From assembly GCF_001856665.1 (NCBI RefSeq), contig NZ_CP017781.1:1831501-1895500 (forward strand): DNA of 64,000 nucleotides, written 5' to 3'. Positions 42,509 to 51,919 of this stretch are shown one piece after another. This DNA is from Rhodobacter xanthinilyticus (GTDB lineage Bacteria; Pseudomonadota; Alphaproteobacteria; Rhodobacterales; Rhodobacteraceae). A program made the position numbers and the translations under genes. The notes beneath the pieces are model-generated. The model ran no database searches and was not told the origin of the DNA. It worked only from the letters and a program-made list of their open reading frames with translations. Numbering within the stretch: the stretch's first letter is position 1; the number at the start of each line of letters is the position of its first letter.

Positions 42509-43138
42509 TCAACCCTGTGCGGCAAGCTCGTCGATCACCTGCAGCCAGGTCTCGGTCGGCTGCGCGCCGGCCAGAACATAGCGGTTGTCGAGGATGAAGG
42601 TCGGCACCGCGCGCACGCCGCGCTCGCGGGCATGGGCCTCGCGGGCGCGGATCTCCTCGACATCGGCCGCGCCGTCGAGCAGCCGCGCGACGAGGGCGCG
42701 GTCCATCCCGGCCTCGGCGGCGATCTCGGTGAGCACAGTGATCGCGCCGATATCGCGCCCCTCGCGCCAATAGGCGCGCAAAAGCGCCGCCATCACCGGC
42801 GTCTGACGGCCCTCGAGCTCGGCCCAATGCAGAAGCCGGTGCGCATCGAACGTGTTGGGCATCGTCTGGATCGCGGCGAGATCGAGGGTGACGCCCGCAT
42901 CCTTGGCGGCCTCGAGCACCTCGAGATAGGCGCGCGCGGCGCCTTCGCGGCCGAATTTCGCCTCGAGATAGGCGGGCCGGCTCATGCCGGTCTCGGGCAT
43001 CGTCGGGTTGAGCTGGAAGGGCTGCCAGCGGATCGCGAAGGGGTGGCCGGGGCGCGCCTCGAGCGCGCGGTCGAGGCGCGCCTTGCCGATCAGGCACCAG
43101 GGGCAGACGGGGTCCGCAAAGATATCGAGCGTAATCAT
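42509..43138 (-). CDS. DsbA-family oxidoreductase (FrnE-like)
   Basis: This 209-residue cytoplasmic thioredoxin-fold protein has an active site CPWC in FADPVCPWCLIGKARLD and the helical insertion of the FrnE/2-hydroxychromene-2-carboxylate isomerase group. VRAVPTFILDNRYVLAGAQPTE holds the cis-proline loop. It has no signal peptide, so it is not a periplasmic DsbA. It overlaps the acyl-CoA ligase gene by 4 bases. Thiol redox or glutathione-transferase-like roles are known for relatives; the substrate here is unknown. Confidence 0.85.
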   Translation of the reverse strand: MITLDIFADPVCPWCLIGKARLDRALEARPGHPFAIRWQPFQLNPTMPETGMSRPAYLEAKFGREGAARAYLEVLEAAKDAGVTLDLAAIQTMPNTFDAHRLLHWAELEGRQTPVMAALLRAYWREGRDIGAITVLTEIAAEAGMDRALVARLLDGAADVEEIRAREAHARERGVRAVPTFILDNRYVLAGAQPTETWLQVIDELAAQG

Positions 43139-44667
43139 GGGTTTGCACCGAGAAGTTGAGACCATTCCACGCGCAGCGCGCGGCGGTCGATCTTGCCATT
43201 TTGGTTGCGCGGCAGGGCGGGTATCGGCCGCCAGAGCCGCGGGGTCTTGTAGCGCGCGAGCTGCGCCTCGGCCTGAGCGACCATCTCGGCCTCGGTGGCC
43301 GGGCCCGTCCAGGCCAGCGCGATCACCGAGGCCTCGGCCTTCACCCGGATCTCCACCGCCGCGACCTCGCCCGCGCCCGGGCAGCCCGCCATCGCCGCCT
43401 CCACCTCGAGCGGCGAGACCCGGAAGCCGCCCGCGTTCATCATGTCATCCTCGCGGCCAAGATAGGTGATCGCGCCCTCCTCGGCCATGGCCACGCTGTC
43501 GCCGGTCAGAAACCACGCGCCATCGGCGGTGAAGCGCGCCGCGGTCTCCTCGGGCGCGCCCCAATAGCCCAGAAACAGCCCCGGGTCAGAGCGGTGGACG
43601 GCGAGAACCCCGCCCGCGCCGCGCGGCACCGGCGCGCCCTCGGCGCCCAGCACCGCGATCTGGCGGCCCGCCTGCGGATAGCCCATCGCCCCCTCGGGCG
43701 CGGGCCGGCCCGGCGCGCCGGAGATGAAGGTCGAACATTCCGACATGCCGAGCGCCTCATGGATCTCGGTGCCGGTGGCCTCGCGCCAACGCGCCCGCAC
43801 CGAGCCCGGCAGCGCCTCGCCCGCGCTCAGCCCATGGCGGAGTTTCGGCAGAGCGAGGTGCTCGTGATGCTTCAAGATCTGCCTGTAAACCCCCGGAACA
43901 GCTGCAAAAATCGTCGCATCGAAGCGGCGCATCAGGAGCGGCAGAGCCTCCGCCCCGACACCCGCCCCCGGGATCAGCGCGGTCGCGCCGAGGCTCCAGG
44001 GGTCCATCAGCCCGGTGCCGAGCGTATAGGTCCAGTTGAAGGCGCCCGCATGCATCAGCCGGTCGGTCTCGGCGAGCCCATACCAGCCCTGATGCATCAT
44101 CTGCCGCGCCCAGATCGCGCGATGGGCATGCATCACGGCGCGCGGCCGGCCCGAGCTGCCCGAAGTATAGACGAGATAGGCCAGCCGATCGGGTGCGCCC
44201 AGATCATAGGCGCAGGGCGCGAGCGCCTCGAAGCCGCGCAGCTCGGCCTCCGAAAGCACCGGCGCGGGGTGATCGGGCCGCGCGATCCCGTCCCCCGCAA
44301 TCACCAGCGCGGGCGCGAGCTCGGCGGCGAGCTTCGTGATCTCGGGCGCGGTGAGCTGCGCCGAGGTCGGCACCGGCACGAGCCCCGCCGCGATCGCGCC
44401 GAGAAAGGCCACCGGGAACTCGGGCGTATTGCCGAGCCGCAAGAGCACCCTGTCGCCGGGGACAAGGCCACGCGCCAGCATCCCCGTGCCCGCACCGCGC
44501 ACCGCCGCCTCGAGCCGCGCATAGGACCACCGCTCGGCCCCCGTCGGGCGCAGGATCTGCAACGCCGAGCGCTCGCCGAGCGCAGGCGCGCGCGCCAGCA
44601 CATGGGCCGCGAGGTTGAAGCGGCCGGGCGGGGCGGGCAGGGCGGGCGAGGCATGGACAGAGAGCAT
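43135..44667 (-). CDS. Acyl-CoA synthetase (AMP-forming), benzoate-CoA ligase-like
   Basis: This 510-residue ANL-superfamily ligase activates a carboxylic acid with ATP and CoA. It has the P-loop YTSGSSGRPRAVMHAHRA, ALGMSECSTF, the hinge region WFLTGDSVAM...YLGREDDMMNAGGFRVSP and the C-terminal lysine motif RNQNGKIDRRAL. The overall pattern resembles benzoate- and 4-hydroxybenzoate-CoA ligases, but the acid cannot be assigned. It is divergent from an XRE-cupin regulator that starts 47 bp away, which may control it. Confidence 0.85.
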   Translation of the reverse strand: MLSVHASPALPAPPGRFNLAAHVLARAPALGERSALQILRPTGAERWSYARLEAAVRGAGTGMLARGLVPGDRVLLRLGNTPEFPVAFLGAIAAGLVPVPTSAQLTAPEITKLAAELAPALVIAGDGIARPDHPAPVLSEAELRGFEALAPCAYDLGAPDRLAYLVYTSGSSGRPRAVMHAHRAIWARQMMHQGWYGLAETDRLMHAGAFNWTYTLGTGLMDPWSLGATALIPGAGVGAEALPLLMRRFDATIFAAVPGVYRQILKHHEHLALPKLRHGLSAGEALPGSVRARWREATGTEIHEALGMSECSTFISGAPGRPAPEGAMGYPQAGRQIAVLGAEGAPVPRGAGGVLAVHRSDPGLFLGYWGAPEETAARFTADGAWFLTGDSVAMAEEGAITYLGREDDMMNAGGFRVSPLEVEAAMAGCPGAGEVAAVEIRVKAEASVIALAWTGPATEAEMVAQAEAQLARYKTPRLWRPIPALPRNQNGKIDRRALRVEWSQLLGANP

Positions 44668-44714
44668 GCCTCCTGCTAGTGGCTGGGGCCTGCCGATGCA
44701 AGCCGGAGGCCGCG

Positions 44715-45338
44715 ATGGGCGAGATCGAACAGGCGAAAATCATCCGCATCGCGCGGGAAAACGGCGAGGAAATCGCGCCCCAGCCGGTCGATCTCGCGCA
44801 ACGGGTGCGCGAGCTGCGGCTGGCGCGGGGATGGACGCTCGAACAGGCGGCGCGCTCGGTGGGGCTCGCGCGCTCGACGCTCTCCAAGATCGAAAACGGG
44901 CTGATGAGCCCGACCTATGAGGCGCTGAAAAAGCTCGCCGAGGGGCTCGAGATCTCGGTGCCGCAGCTCTTCACGCCACCCGCCGCGGGCCAGGTGACGG
45001 GGCGGATGGCGGTCACCAAGATGGGCGAGGGCCAGGCCCATATCACCACGACCTATGAACATGAGCTCCTCGCAAGCCCCTTGCGCACCAAGAAAATGCT
45101 GCCCTATCGCGCGCGGATCCGAGCCCGCTCGGTCGAGGAGTTCAACGGCTGGGTGCGCCATGACGGCGAAGAATTCCTGCTCGTGCTGACCGGGGTGGTG
45201 AAGCTCTTCACCGAGTTCTACGAGCCGGTCGAGCTCAAGCGCGGCGACAGCGCCTATTATGACGCAACGATGGGGCACAACCTGATTTCGGTCAGCCCCG
45301 AGGATGCGAGCGTGCTCTGGGTCACCTCGCTGAGCTGA
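44715..45338 (+). CDS. XRE-family regulator with C-terminal cupin domain
   Basis: This 207-residue protein has an N-terminal helix-turn-helix (LAQRVRELRLARGWTLEQAARSVGLARSTLSKIENGLMSPTYEALKKLAEG, about 27-77) and a C-terminal cupin (about 125-207; EEFLLVLTGVVKLFTEFYEPVELKRGDSAYYDATMGHNL). Such regulators often sense a small metabolite in the cupin. GGAGG precedes ATG 44715. The 47-bp divergent gap to the acyl-CoA ligase suggests that ligase gene as a target. Confidence 0.85.
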   Translation: MGEIEQAKIIRIARENGEEIAPQPVDLAQRVRELRLARGWTLEQAARSVGLARSTLSKIENGLMSPTYEALKKLAEGLEISVPQLFTPPAAGQVTGRMAVTKMGEGQAHITTTYEHELLASPLRTKKMLPYRARIRARSVEEFNGWVRHDGEEFLLVLTGVVKLFTEFYEPVELKRGDSAYYDATMGHNLISVSPEDASVLWVTSLS

Positions 45339-45351
45339 GGGAGGCCGGCGG

Positions 45352-45467
45352 AGGGGGCGCTGCCCCCCGGGATATTTCTGCATCGTTGAAACGCAGGATC
45401 TCCCCCTTCAACGATGTGCAAATATCCCGGGGGTGAGGCCCGCAGGGCCGAGGGGGCAGCGCCCCCT
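45352..45467. repeat. Nested inverted-repeat element, copy B
   Basis: This has the same architecture as copy A: G-rich outer hairpins, CCCCGGGATATTT opposite AAATATCCCGGGG, and an inner stem TGCATCGTTGAA...TTCAACGATGTGCA. It lies between the convergent XRE-cupin and CsbD-like genes and probably ends transcription from both sides. Confidence 0.85.
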
Positions 45468-45479
45468 GCGCGCGATGTC

Positions 45480-45800
45480 TCAGGCGTCGTCGTCGCCAAA
45501 GCGGGAATCGTCGTCGAACTCATCCTCGCCTTCGTTGACATATTTCGCCGAGAGCGCGATCGAATGGTTGTCGTGGCGCGGGTCCATGACGACATCGGAG
45601 GGCAATTCCCCCACCAGCCATTCGCGGATCTCGTCGCGCGCCTCGCCGGGCTCCTGGCCGGTCAGCTCGGCGATATAGCCGATGAAGGCGCGCTGATCGC
45701 CGTCGATCGCCTCGAGCTCGGCCTCATCGGCCTCGGGCCAGCGATCGAGGATCGCCTCGGCAAAGGCCGGCCAATTTTCCTGAACATGCTGCCATTTCAT
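45480..45800 (-). CDS. CsbD-like small acidic protein
   Basis: This 106-residue protein begins MKWQHVQENWPAFAEAILDRWPEADEAELEAIDGDQRAFIGYIAELTG, with the W-x(n)-N-W and G-D-R/Q-x-x-F-I-G-x-I pattern of CsbD/YjbJ stress proteins, followed by an unusual very acidic tail (EGEDEFDDDSRFGDDDA). AAGGAG lies just before ATG 45800. Function in the family is unknown beyond stress induction. Confidence 0.65.
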   Translation of the reverse strand: MKWQHVQENWPAFAEAILDRWPEADEAELEAIDGDQRAFIGYIAELTGQEPGEARDEIREWLVGELPSDVVMDPRHDNHSIALSAKYVNEGEDEFDDDSRFGDDDA

Positions 45801-45920
45801 CGCAGTCTCCTTCCCTCGGCGACGCCGCCCCTCCCAGGCGGGCACAGCCCAAGTTTGCGTCCGGACGCCGCGCGAGAAAAGGGAAATCGCGCCGCAATCT
45901 GAATCAATTGATACCCGGCC

Positions 45921-46037
45921 TCAGAGCCAGCCCTGCACCGTGCGGGCGGTGCCCGAGACATCTTCGCCCACGCCCGCCACCGTGTTACAGCCCGCCAGAC
46001 CCGCCGCGAGGGCGGCCAGAAGGAGGAGTTTTTTCAT
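45921..46037 (-). CDS. Entericidin-like small lipoprotein
   Basis: This 38-residue protein, MKKLLLLAALAAGLAGCNTVAGVGEDVSGTARTVQGWL, has a lipoprotein signal with lipobox LAGC (Cys17) and the NTVAGVGEDV core of the EcnA/EcnB family. E. coli EcnB is a membrane-lytic toxin and EcnA its antidote; stand-alone copies are common in alphaproteobacteria and their job is unclear. Its ATG overlaps the yejA-like stop (ATGA), so the two are coupled, which is unusual. Confidence 0.85.
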   Translation of the reverse strand: MKKLLLLAALAAGLAGCNTVAGVGEDVSGTARTVQGWL

Positions 46038-47872
46038 TGCTCTGCCTCATCATACCACCAGACATCGGGCTGAAAGCCCGGCCAGTCTCCATATAAGGGC
46101 AGACGCGCGGGGAAGTGAAGGGCGCGGTTATGCGCGAGGCGCGAAACCGCCGGATACCAGGTCGGGATCACATAGCGCCCCGCGGTCAGCACCCGGTCGA
46201 GCGCGCGCACATCGGCGGTGAACTCCTCGGCATCGGTCGCGGTCAGCATCGCCTGCACCATCGCCTCGGCCGCGGGCGACTTCATCCCCATCCAGTTGCG
46301 CGAACCCGGCTCGCTCACCCCGCGCGCGCCCCAGTAGAGCATCTGCTCATTGCCCGGGCTGAGCGAGAGCGCGCGGGTGTACCAGGCCATATCGAAATCA
46401 TAGGCATTGGTGCGCGCCTGATATTGGGCGTCGTCGATGGTGGTGACCTGCGGCTCCATGCCGAGCCGTCTGAGCGCCTCGACATAGATATCGACGATCG
46501 ATTGGGTCTCGGCCGCGCCCTGTTGCAGCACGATCTCGAAGCGGAAGGGCGCGCCCGCGCCATCGCGCAGCACGCCCGCGTCATCGACCGTCCAGCCCGC
46601 CTCGCGCAGGAGCTTCATCGCCTTGCGCGCATTGGCGCGGTTGAGCTCGGAGCCGTCCGAGGCGGGCAGCGCATAACCCTCGAGCGTGCCGGGCGGCAGC
46701 GCGGCGGCGAAGGGCGCGAGCAGCTCGGCCACCCGCCCCTCGGCCGGCCCCGGCCGCATCGCGAGCGCGGAATTGGCGAAATAGGAGGTGATCCGCGGCT
46801 CGACCCCGCCGTTCAGCGTCTTGTTGATGAACTCGAAGTTGAAGGCCAGGATCATCGCCTCGCGCACCCGCCAATCGGCAAAGACCGGCTTGCGGGTGTT
46901 CATCACGAGCCCGGTGATCCCCGAGGGGCGCTGATGGGGGATCTCGGAGAGGGTAATGCGCCCCTCGCGCACCGCCGGGAAGCCGTAATCGCGCGCCCAT
47001 TTCGCGGCGTTCGTCTCGCGGAAGAGGTCGATCTCGCCGCCCTTGAAGGCCTCGAACACCACCCCGCCATCGCCGAAATAATCCCAGCGCAGCTCGTCGA
47101 GATTGTGCAGCCCCTTGTTGAAATTCACCGCAGCCCCCCACCAGGCCGGGTCGCGCGTGAGGCTGATGAAGCGGCCCATCTCGACGCGCCCGACCTTGTA
47201 GGGCCCCGAGCCCACCGGCACGAGCCGCGTCTCGGTGGCAAACTCATGCCCCGCCCATTGCGCCTTTTGCAAAACCGGGCGCATCCCCATCAAGAGCGCC
47301 AGCTCCCGGTCGGGCTCGGTGAAGGTGATCTTGAGGCTGCGGGGACCGGTCTGTTCGATCCGGGCGACCTTGCGCCAGGCGTTCTGATAGCGCGGGTGGC
47401 CGTCGCGCCCGAGCGTCTCGTAGGACCAGATCACATCCTCGACGGTGACCGGCTGGCCATCGGAAAACCGCGCCTCCGGGCGCAGGGTGAATTCGACCCA
47501 GGAGCGCTCGGCATCGGTCTCGATACTCTCGGCCAGGAGCCCGTAAAGCGTGAACGGCTCATCGATTGAGCGCGCCATGAGCGATTCGGTCACATAAGAG
47601 GCGATGCCCGCCGCGGGGCGGCCCTGCAAGATCCAGGGGTTGAGGCTGTCGAAACTGCCCGATTCGCCCATCCTTATCCGCCCGCCCTTGGGCGCCTCGG
47701 GGTTGGCATAGGGCAAATGATCGAAATCCGGGGGCAGGGCGGGCGCGCCATACATCGCAATCGCGGGCTGGGGGCCGAGCCCCGGCCCTGCAACCGCTAC
47801 CGACCCAAGAAATACAGGGGCCAGCGCGAGCGCCCCCGCCCTCACGGCGCGGAAAAAAACAGATCGCATCAT
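46034..47872 (-). CDS. yejA: Peptide/microcin-type ABC substrate-binding protein (YejA-like)
   Basis: This 612-residue family 5 extracellular solute-binding protein has a signal peptide (MMRSVFFRAVRAGALALAPVFLGSVAVA), then AMYGAPALPPDFDHLPYANPEAPKGGRIRMG, the distinctive YejA start, and PVGSGPYKV, INFNKG-type and SGITGLVMNTRKPVFAD segments. YejA delivers peptides to YejBEF. No yejB, yejE or yejF follows here; only the entericidin-like gene does, so it is an orphan binding protein in this locus. Start chosen at ATG 47872 with GGGGA upstream (47869 also possible). Confidence 0.85.
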   Translation of the reverse strand: MMRSVFFRAVRAGALALAPVFLGSVAVAGPGLGPQPAIAMYGAPALPPDFDHLPYANPEAPKGGRIRMGESGSFDSLNPWILQGRPAAGIASYVTESLMARSIDEPFTLYGLLAESIETDAERSWVEFTLRPEARFSDGQPVTVEDVIWSYETLGRDGHPRYQNAWRKVARIEQTGPRSLKITFTEPDRELALLMGMRPVLQKAQWAGHEFATETRLVPVGSGPYKVGRVEMGRFISLTRDPAWWGAAVNFNKGLHNLDELRWDYFGDGGVVFEAFKGGEIDLFRETNAAKWARDYGFPAVREGRITLSEIPHQRPSGITGLVMNTRKPVFADWRVREAMILAFNFEFINKTLNGGVEPRITSYFANSALAMRPGPAEGRVAELLAPFAAALPPGTLEGYALPASDGSELNRANARKAMKLLREAGWTVDDAGVLRDGAGAPFRFEIVLQQGAAETQSIVDIYVEALRRLGMEPQVTTIDDAQYQARTNAYDFDMAWYTRALSLSPGNEQMLYWGARGVSEPGSRNWMGMKSPAAEAMVQAMLTATDAEEFTADVRALDRVLTAGRYVIPTWYPAVSRLAHNRALHFPARLPLYGDWPGFQPDVWWYDEAEQ

Positions 47873-47947
47873 CGCAACAATCCCCGGTTTGCCTGCAATT
47901 TCAGGCAGGAAGCTAGCCGCGCCGGCGGGCGGGCGCAAACTTTTCCC

Positions 47948-48057
47948 TTTCAAGCCGGCGATGAAACGCTTATAAAGATCTCACTGCTCGATAGGTTTCT
48001 TGCCTGTATGAAACCTGCCTCATGACTTAACGCCCGCCTCGAGCGGGCGTTTTTTTT
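47948..48057 (+). ncRNA. Candidate small RNA between yejA and bdhA
   Basis: No plus-strand gene ends here, yet a strong plus-oriented terminator lies at 48029-48057 (AACGCCCGC-N5-GCGGGCGTT then T8). About 20 bp after a TATAAA (47971-47976, with a weak TTTCAA 17 bp upstream) comes a stem AGGTTTC-N10-GAAACCT (47993-48016). Promoter, hairpin and terminator would make an RNA of about 75 nt (near 47983-48057). A leader of bdhA with early termination is the alternative. Confidence 0.5.
48029..48057 (+). terminator. Orphan intrinsic terminator upstream of bdhA
   Basis: The 9-bp stem AACGCCCGC / GCGGGCGTT has a 5-base loop (48038-48042) and ends in eight T residues. It is oriented plus between two divergent genes, which is why a small RNA or attenuator is suspected. 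Confidence 0.88.
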
Positions 48058-48271
48058 GGCGCTGAGGGGAGGCCGGGCGCAGGACCGGCCGGGGCAGGGG
48101 CAAGGCCGCCCGCCCCGACCGCCCGCCCTGAGGGGCCGCGCTGAGGGGCGCGGGGGGCGTTCTGGCCGAAGCCCTGCGCAAAGGCGAACCACAACTGTGT
48201 GATTGGGGCATGGACGCGCGCCCGCTTCGGGCTAATGTCCAAGGCAACGACAGACAGCAAAGGAGGCCGTC

Positions 48272-49045
48272 ATGAGCCTGAAGGGAAAAACCGCCGTCAT
48301 CACCGGGTCGAACTCGGGGATCGGCCTTGGCATCGCGCGCGAACTGGCGCGGGCGGGGGCGGATGTGGTGCTGAACTCCTTCACCGACCGGGAGGAAGAC
48401 CACAAGCTCGCCGCCGATCTGGGCGCCGAATTCGGCGTCAGCGCGCGCTATGTCAAGGCCGATATGTCGAAGGGCGAGGAATGCCGGGCGCTGATCGAAC
48501 AGGCGGGGCGCTGCGATATCCTGGTCAACAACGCCGGCATCCAGCATGTCGAGGGGATCGAGAGCTTCCCGCCCGCGACCTGGGACCGGATCATCGCGAT
48601 CAACCTGTCCTCGGCCTTCCATACCACGGCGGCGGCGCTGCCGAAGATGCGCGAAGCGGGCTGGGGGCGGGTGATCAACGTGGCCTCGGCGCATGGGCTG
48701 ACCGCCTCGCCGTTCAAATCGGCCTATGTCGCGGCCAAACACGGCGTCGTCGGCTTCACCAAGGTCACCGCGCTCGAAACCGCCGAAGAACCGATCACCG
48801 CCAATGCGATCTGCCCGGGCTATGTGCTCACCCCGCTCGTCGAGGCGCAGATCCCCGATCAGATGAAGGTGCACAACATGGACCGCGAAACGGTGATCCG
48901 CGAGGTGATGCTGACGCGCCAGCCCTCGAAGCAATTCGCCACCGTCGAACAGCTCGGCGGCACGGCGGTGTTCCTGTGCTCGGCCGCGGCAGACCAGATC
49001 ACCGGCACCACGATCTCGGTCGATGGCGGCTGGACCGCGCTCTGA
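48272..49045 (+). CDS. bdhA: 3-hydroxybutyrate dehydrogenase
   Basis: This 257-residue short-chain dehydrogenase oxidises D-3-hydroxybutyrate to acetoacetate in polyhydroxybutyrate turnover. It has the NAD loop TGSNSGIGLGIAREL, NNAGIQHVEGIE and the catalytic Ser/Tyr/Lys region VASAHGLTASPFKSAYVAAKHG. The IQHVEGIESFP and KQFATVEQLGG segments are typical of BdhA. AAAGGAGG precedes ATG 48272. A patatin-like gene follows after repeat copy C. Confidence 0.92.
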   Translation: MSLKGKTAVITGSNSGIGLGIARELARAGADVVLNSFTDREEDHKLAADLGAEFGVSARYVKADMSKGEECRALIEQAGRCDILVNNAGIQHVEGIESFPPATWDRIIAINLSSAFHTTAAALPKMREAGWGRVINVASAHGLTASPFKSAYVAAKHGVVGFTKVTALETAEEPITANAICPGYVLTPLVEAQIPDQMKVHNMDRETVIREVMLTRQPSKQFATVEQLGGTAVFLCSAAADQITGTTISVDGGWTAL

Positions 49046-49056
49046 GACGCGGGGCG

Positions 49057-49187
49057 AGGGGGGCGCTGCCCCCCGCCCGTTCCGGGCTCCCCCCGGGATA
49101 TTTATGGCAAGATGAAACGGCGACCTTTCATCTTGCCATAAATATCCCGGGGGTGAATGCCGCAGGCAGAGGGGGCAGCGCCCCCTG
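49057..49187. repeat. Nested inverted-repeat element, copy C
   Basis: Outer arms and the CCCCGGGATATTT pair are as in copies A and B, but the inner stem is unrelated in sequence: ATTTATGGCAAGATGAAA pairs perfectly with TTTCATCTTGCCATAAAT. It lies between bdhA and the co-directional patatin gene, so it could lower read-through between them. Confidence 0.87.
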
Positions 49188-49211
49188 CGCCCCTTGTCAG
49201 AAGGACCGACG

Positions 49212-50261
49212 ATGCAAACCCGGCATATCAACCTCGCCCTGCAGGGCGGCGGCGCCCTGGGGGCGTTCACCTGGGGCGTGCTCGACCGGCTGCTCGATGA
49301 GAGCTGGCTCGAGATCGACGCGATTTCGGGCACTTCGGCGGGGGCGCTCAACGGCGCGGCGCTGAAGGCGGGGCTTGCGCGCGGCGGGGCCAAGGGCGGG
49401 CGCATGGCCGCGCGAGAGAACCTCGACTGGCTCTGGTCGCAGGTCTCCGAGGTCAATGATCTGCGTCTCGACAGCTGGGTGCAGGCGCTCTTTCCCAACC
49501 CCGAGCTGATCGGCCGCTGGATGCAGGCCTTCAGCCCCGCGGCCTGGGTCGATCAGATCACCCGGATGGTCTCGCCCTATGACAGCGGGCCGTTTTACGT
49601 CAACCCGCTCGAGCGGATCGTCGAGCGCTTCGAATACCAGCATGTCTGCGCCGAGAGTGGGCCGCAGTTCTTCGTCTCGGCCACCAATGTGCGCACCGGC
49701 AAGATCCGCGTCTTCTCTGGCAAGGAGGTCAGCTCGCAGGCGATCCTCGCCTCGGCCTGTCTGCCGACGCTGTTTCGCGCGGTGGAGATCTTCGACGAGA
49801 CGACCGGGCGCACCGAGGCCTTCTGGGACGGCGGCTATACCGGCAACCCGGCGCTGTTTCCGCTCTTCGAGCCGCAATTCCCGCGCGATGTGCTGATTGT
49901 CGCGATCAACCCGATGGCGCGCGAGGGGGTGCCCAAGACCCCCGCCGAAATCGAGGAGCGGATCAACGAGATCTCCTTCAACTCGAGCCTGCTGCGCGAG
50001 CTGCGTGCGATCAGCTTCGTGCGCCGGCTGATCGCGGAGGAGCGCCTGCCTGCGGGGGCGATGAAGGATGTGCTCATCCATATCGTCGGCGATGACGAGG
50101 TGATGGTCGAGCTTGGCGCGGCGGAGAAGGTCACGCCCACGCAGGGCACGCTCAAGCGGCTCAAGGCGGCCGGTCAGGCGGCGGCGGATCGGTTTCTCTC
50201 CGCCCATGCCGGCGATCTCGGCACCCGCGCCTCGGTCGATCTGGCGGCGCTCTTCTCCTGA
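49212..50261 (+). CDS. Patatin-like phospholipase family protein
   Basis: This 349-residue lipid acyl hydrolase has the oxyanion loop LQGGGALGAFTWGVLD, the nucleophile elbow GTSAG (Ser in AISGTSAGALNGAAL) and the catalytic Asp in FWDGGYTGNP. Patatin-like genes sit next to bdhA in many relatives, suggesting a role in hydroxybutyrate or polyester metabolism, but this is inferred from context. AAGGA precedes ATG 49212. Confidence 0.88.
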   Translation: MQTRHINLALQGGGALGAFTWGVLDRLLDESWLEIDAISGTSAGALNGAALKAGLARGGAKGGRMAARENLDWLWSQVSEVNDLRLDSWVQALFPNPELIGRWMQAFSPAAWVDQITRMVSPYDSGPFYVNPLERIVERFEYQHVCAESGPQFFVSATNVRTGKIRVFSGKEVSSQAILASACLPTLFRAVEIFDETTGRTEAFWDGGYTGNPALFPLFEPQFPRDVLIVAINPMAREGVPKTPAEIEERINEISFNSSLLRELRAISFVRRLIAEERLPAGAMKDVLIHIVGDDEVMVELGAAEKVTPTQGTLKRLKAAGQAAADRFLSAHAGDLGTRASVDLAALFS

Positions 50262-50265
50262 GCGA

Positions 50266-50937
50266 TCAGGGCGCCGGCGCGGCGGGGGCCTCTTTCGGCG
50301 CGGGGTAGACGAGGCCCGCCGAGATGATCAGCTTGGCCGCATCCTCGACGCTCATGTCGAGATATTCGACCTGCGATTCGGGCAGGAACATCAAGAACCC
50401 CGTGGTCGGGTTCGGCGTCGTCGGCATGAAGACGGTGATCAGCGGATCCTCCCGGGTGCCGCGCGCGGCGATCTCGCCCTTGGCGCGGGCCGAGACGAAG
50501 GCGATCGCCTTCACCCCGGGGTGCGGGTAATCGACGAGGCAGGCGCGGTCGAATTTCGTCTCGCCCTGCGAGAACACCGTCTCGGCGATCTGCTTGAGCC
50601 CGGCATAAACCGTGCGCACCACCGGCATCCGGTCGACGAGCCGCTCACCTGCGCGCAGGAGCGAGCGCCCGATCAGCCCCTTGGCGAGCCAGCCCACCAC
50701 TACCGTGAAGATCAGGAAGATCACCACGCCGATGCCGCGCAGGTTCACGCCGATATATTGCTCGGGCTGCCAGGCGGCGGGCACCATCGGCAGCACCCAG
50801 CCATCGACCCAGCCCGCCACCGTCCACATGATCCAGACGGTGAGCCCGATCGGCGCGATCACCACGAGCCCGGTCAGGAAAGAGGCGCGCAGCCCGGCAA
50901 AGAGGCTGCGGCGATGTCTGGGCTCGGTGTGCGTCAT
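50266..50937 (-). CDS. DUF502 membrane protein
   Basis: This 223-residue protein has two membrane helices (about 18-40 and 66-86; FLTGLVVIAPIGLTVWIMW and GVVIFLIFTVVVGWLA) and the DUF502 core RMPVVRTVYAGLKQIAETVF plus FMPTTPNPTTGFLMFLPE. The function of the family is not established. Its stop faces the patatin stop 4 bases away. The C-terminus is Pro/Ala-rich. Confidence 0.87.
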   Translation of the reverse strand: MTHTEPRHRRSLFAGLRASFLTGLVVIAPIGLTVWIMWTVAGWVDGWVLPMVPAAWQPEQYIGVNLRGIGVVIFLIFTVVVGWLAKGLIGRSLLRAGERLVDRMPVVRTVYAGLKQIAETVFSQGETKFDRACLVDYPHPGVKAIAFVSARAKGEIAARGTREDPLITVFMPTTPNPTTGFLMFLPESQVEYLDMSVEDAAKLIISAGLVYPAPKEAPAAPAP

Positions 50938-51004
50938 GATGCTCCTCGGGGCGCGCGGCTCAGGCGATAGTTAGGGGGCCGCCGGGCCGGGCGCAATGGG
51001 GGCG

Positions 51005-51915
<911 letters not shown>

Positions 51916-51919
<4 letters not shown>

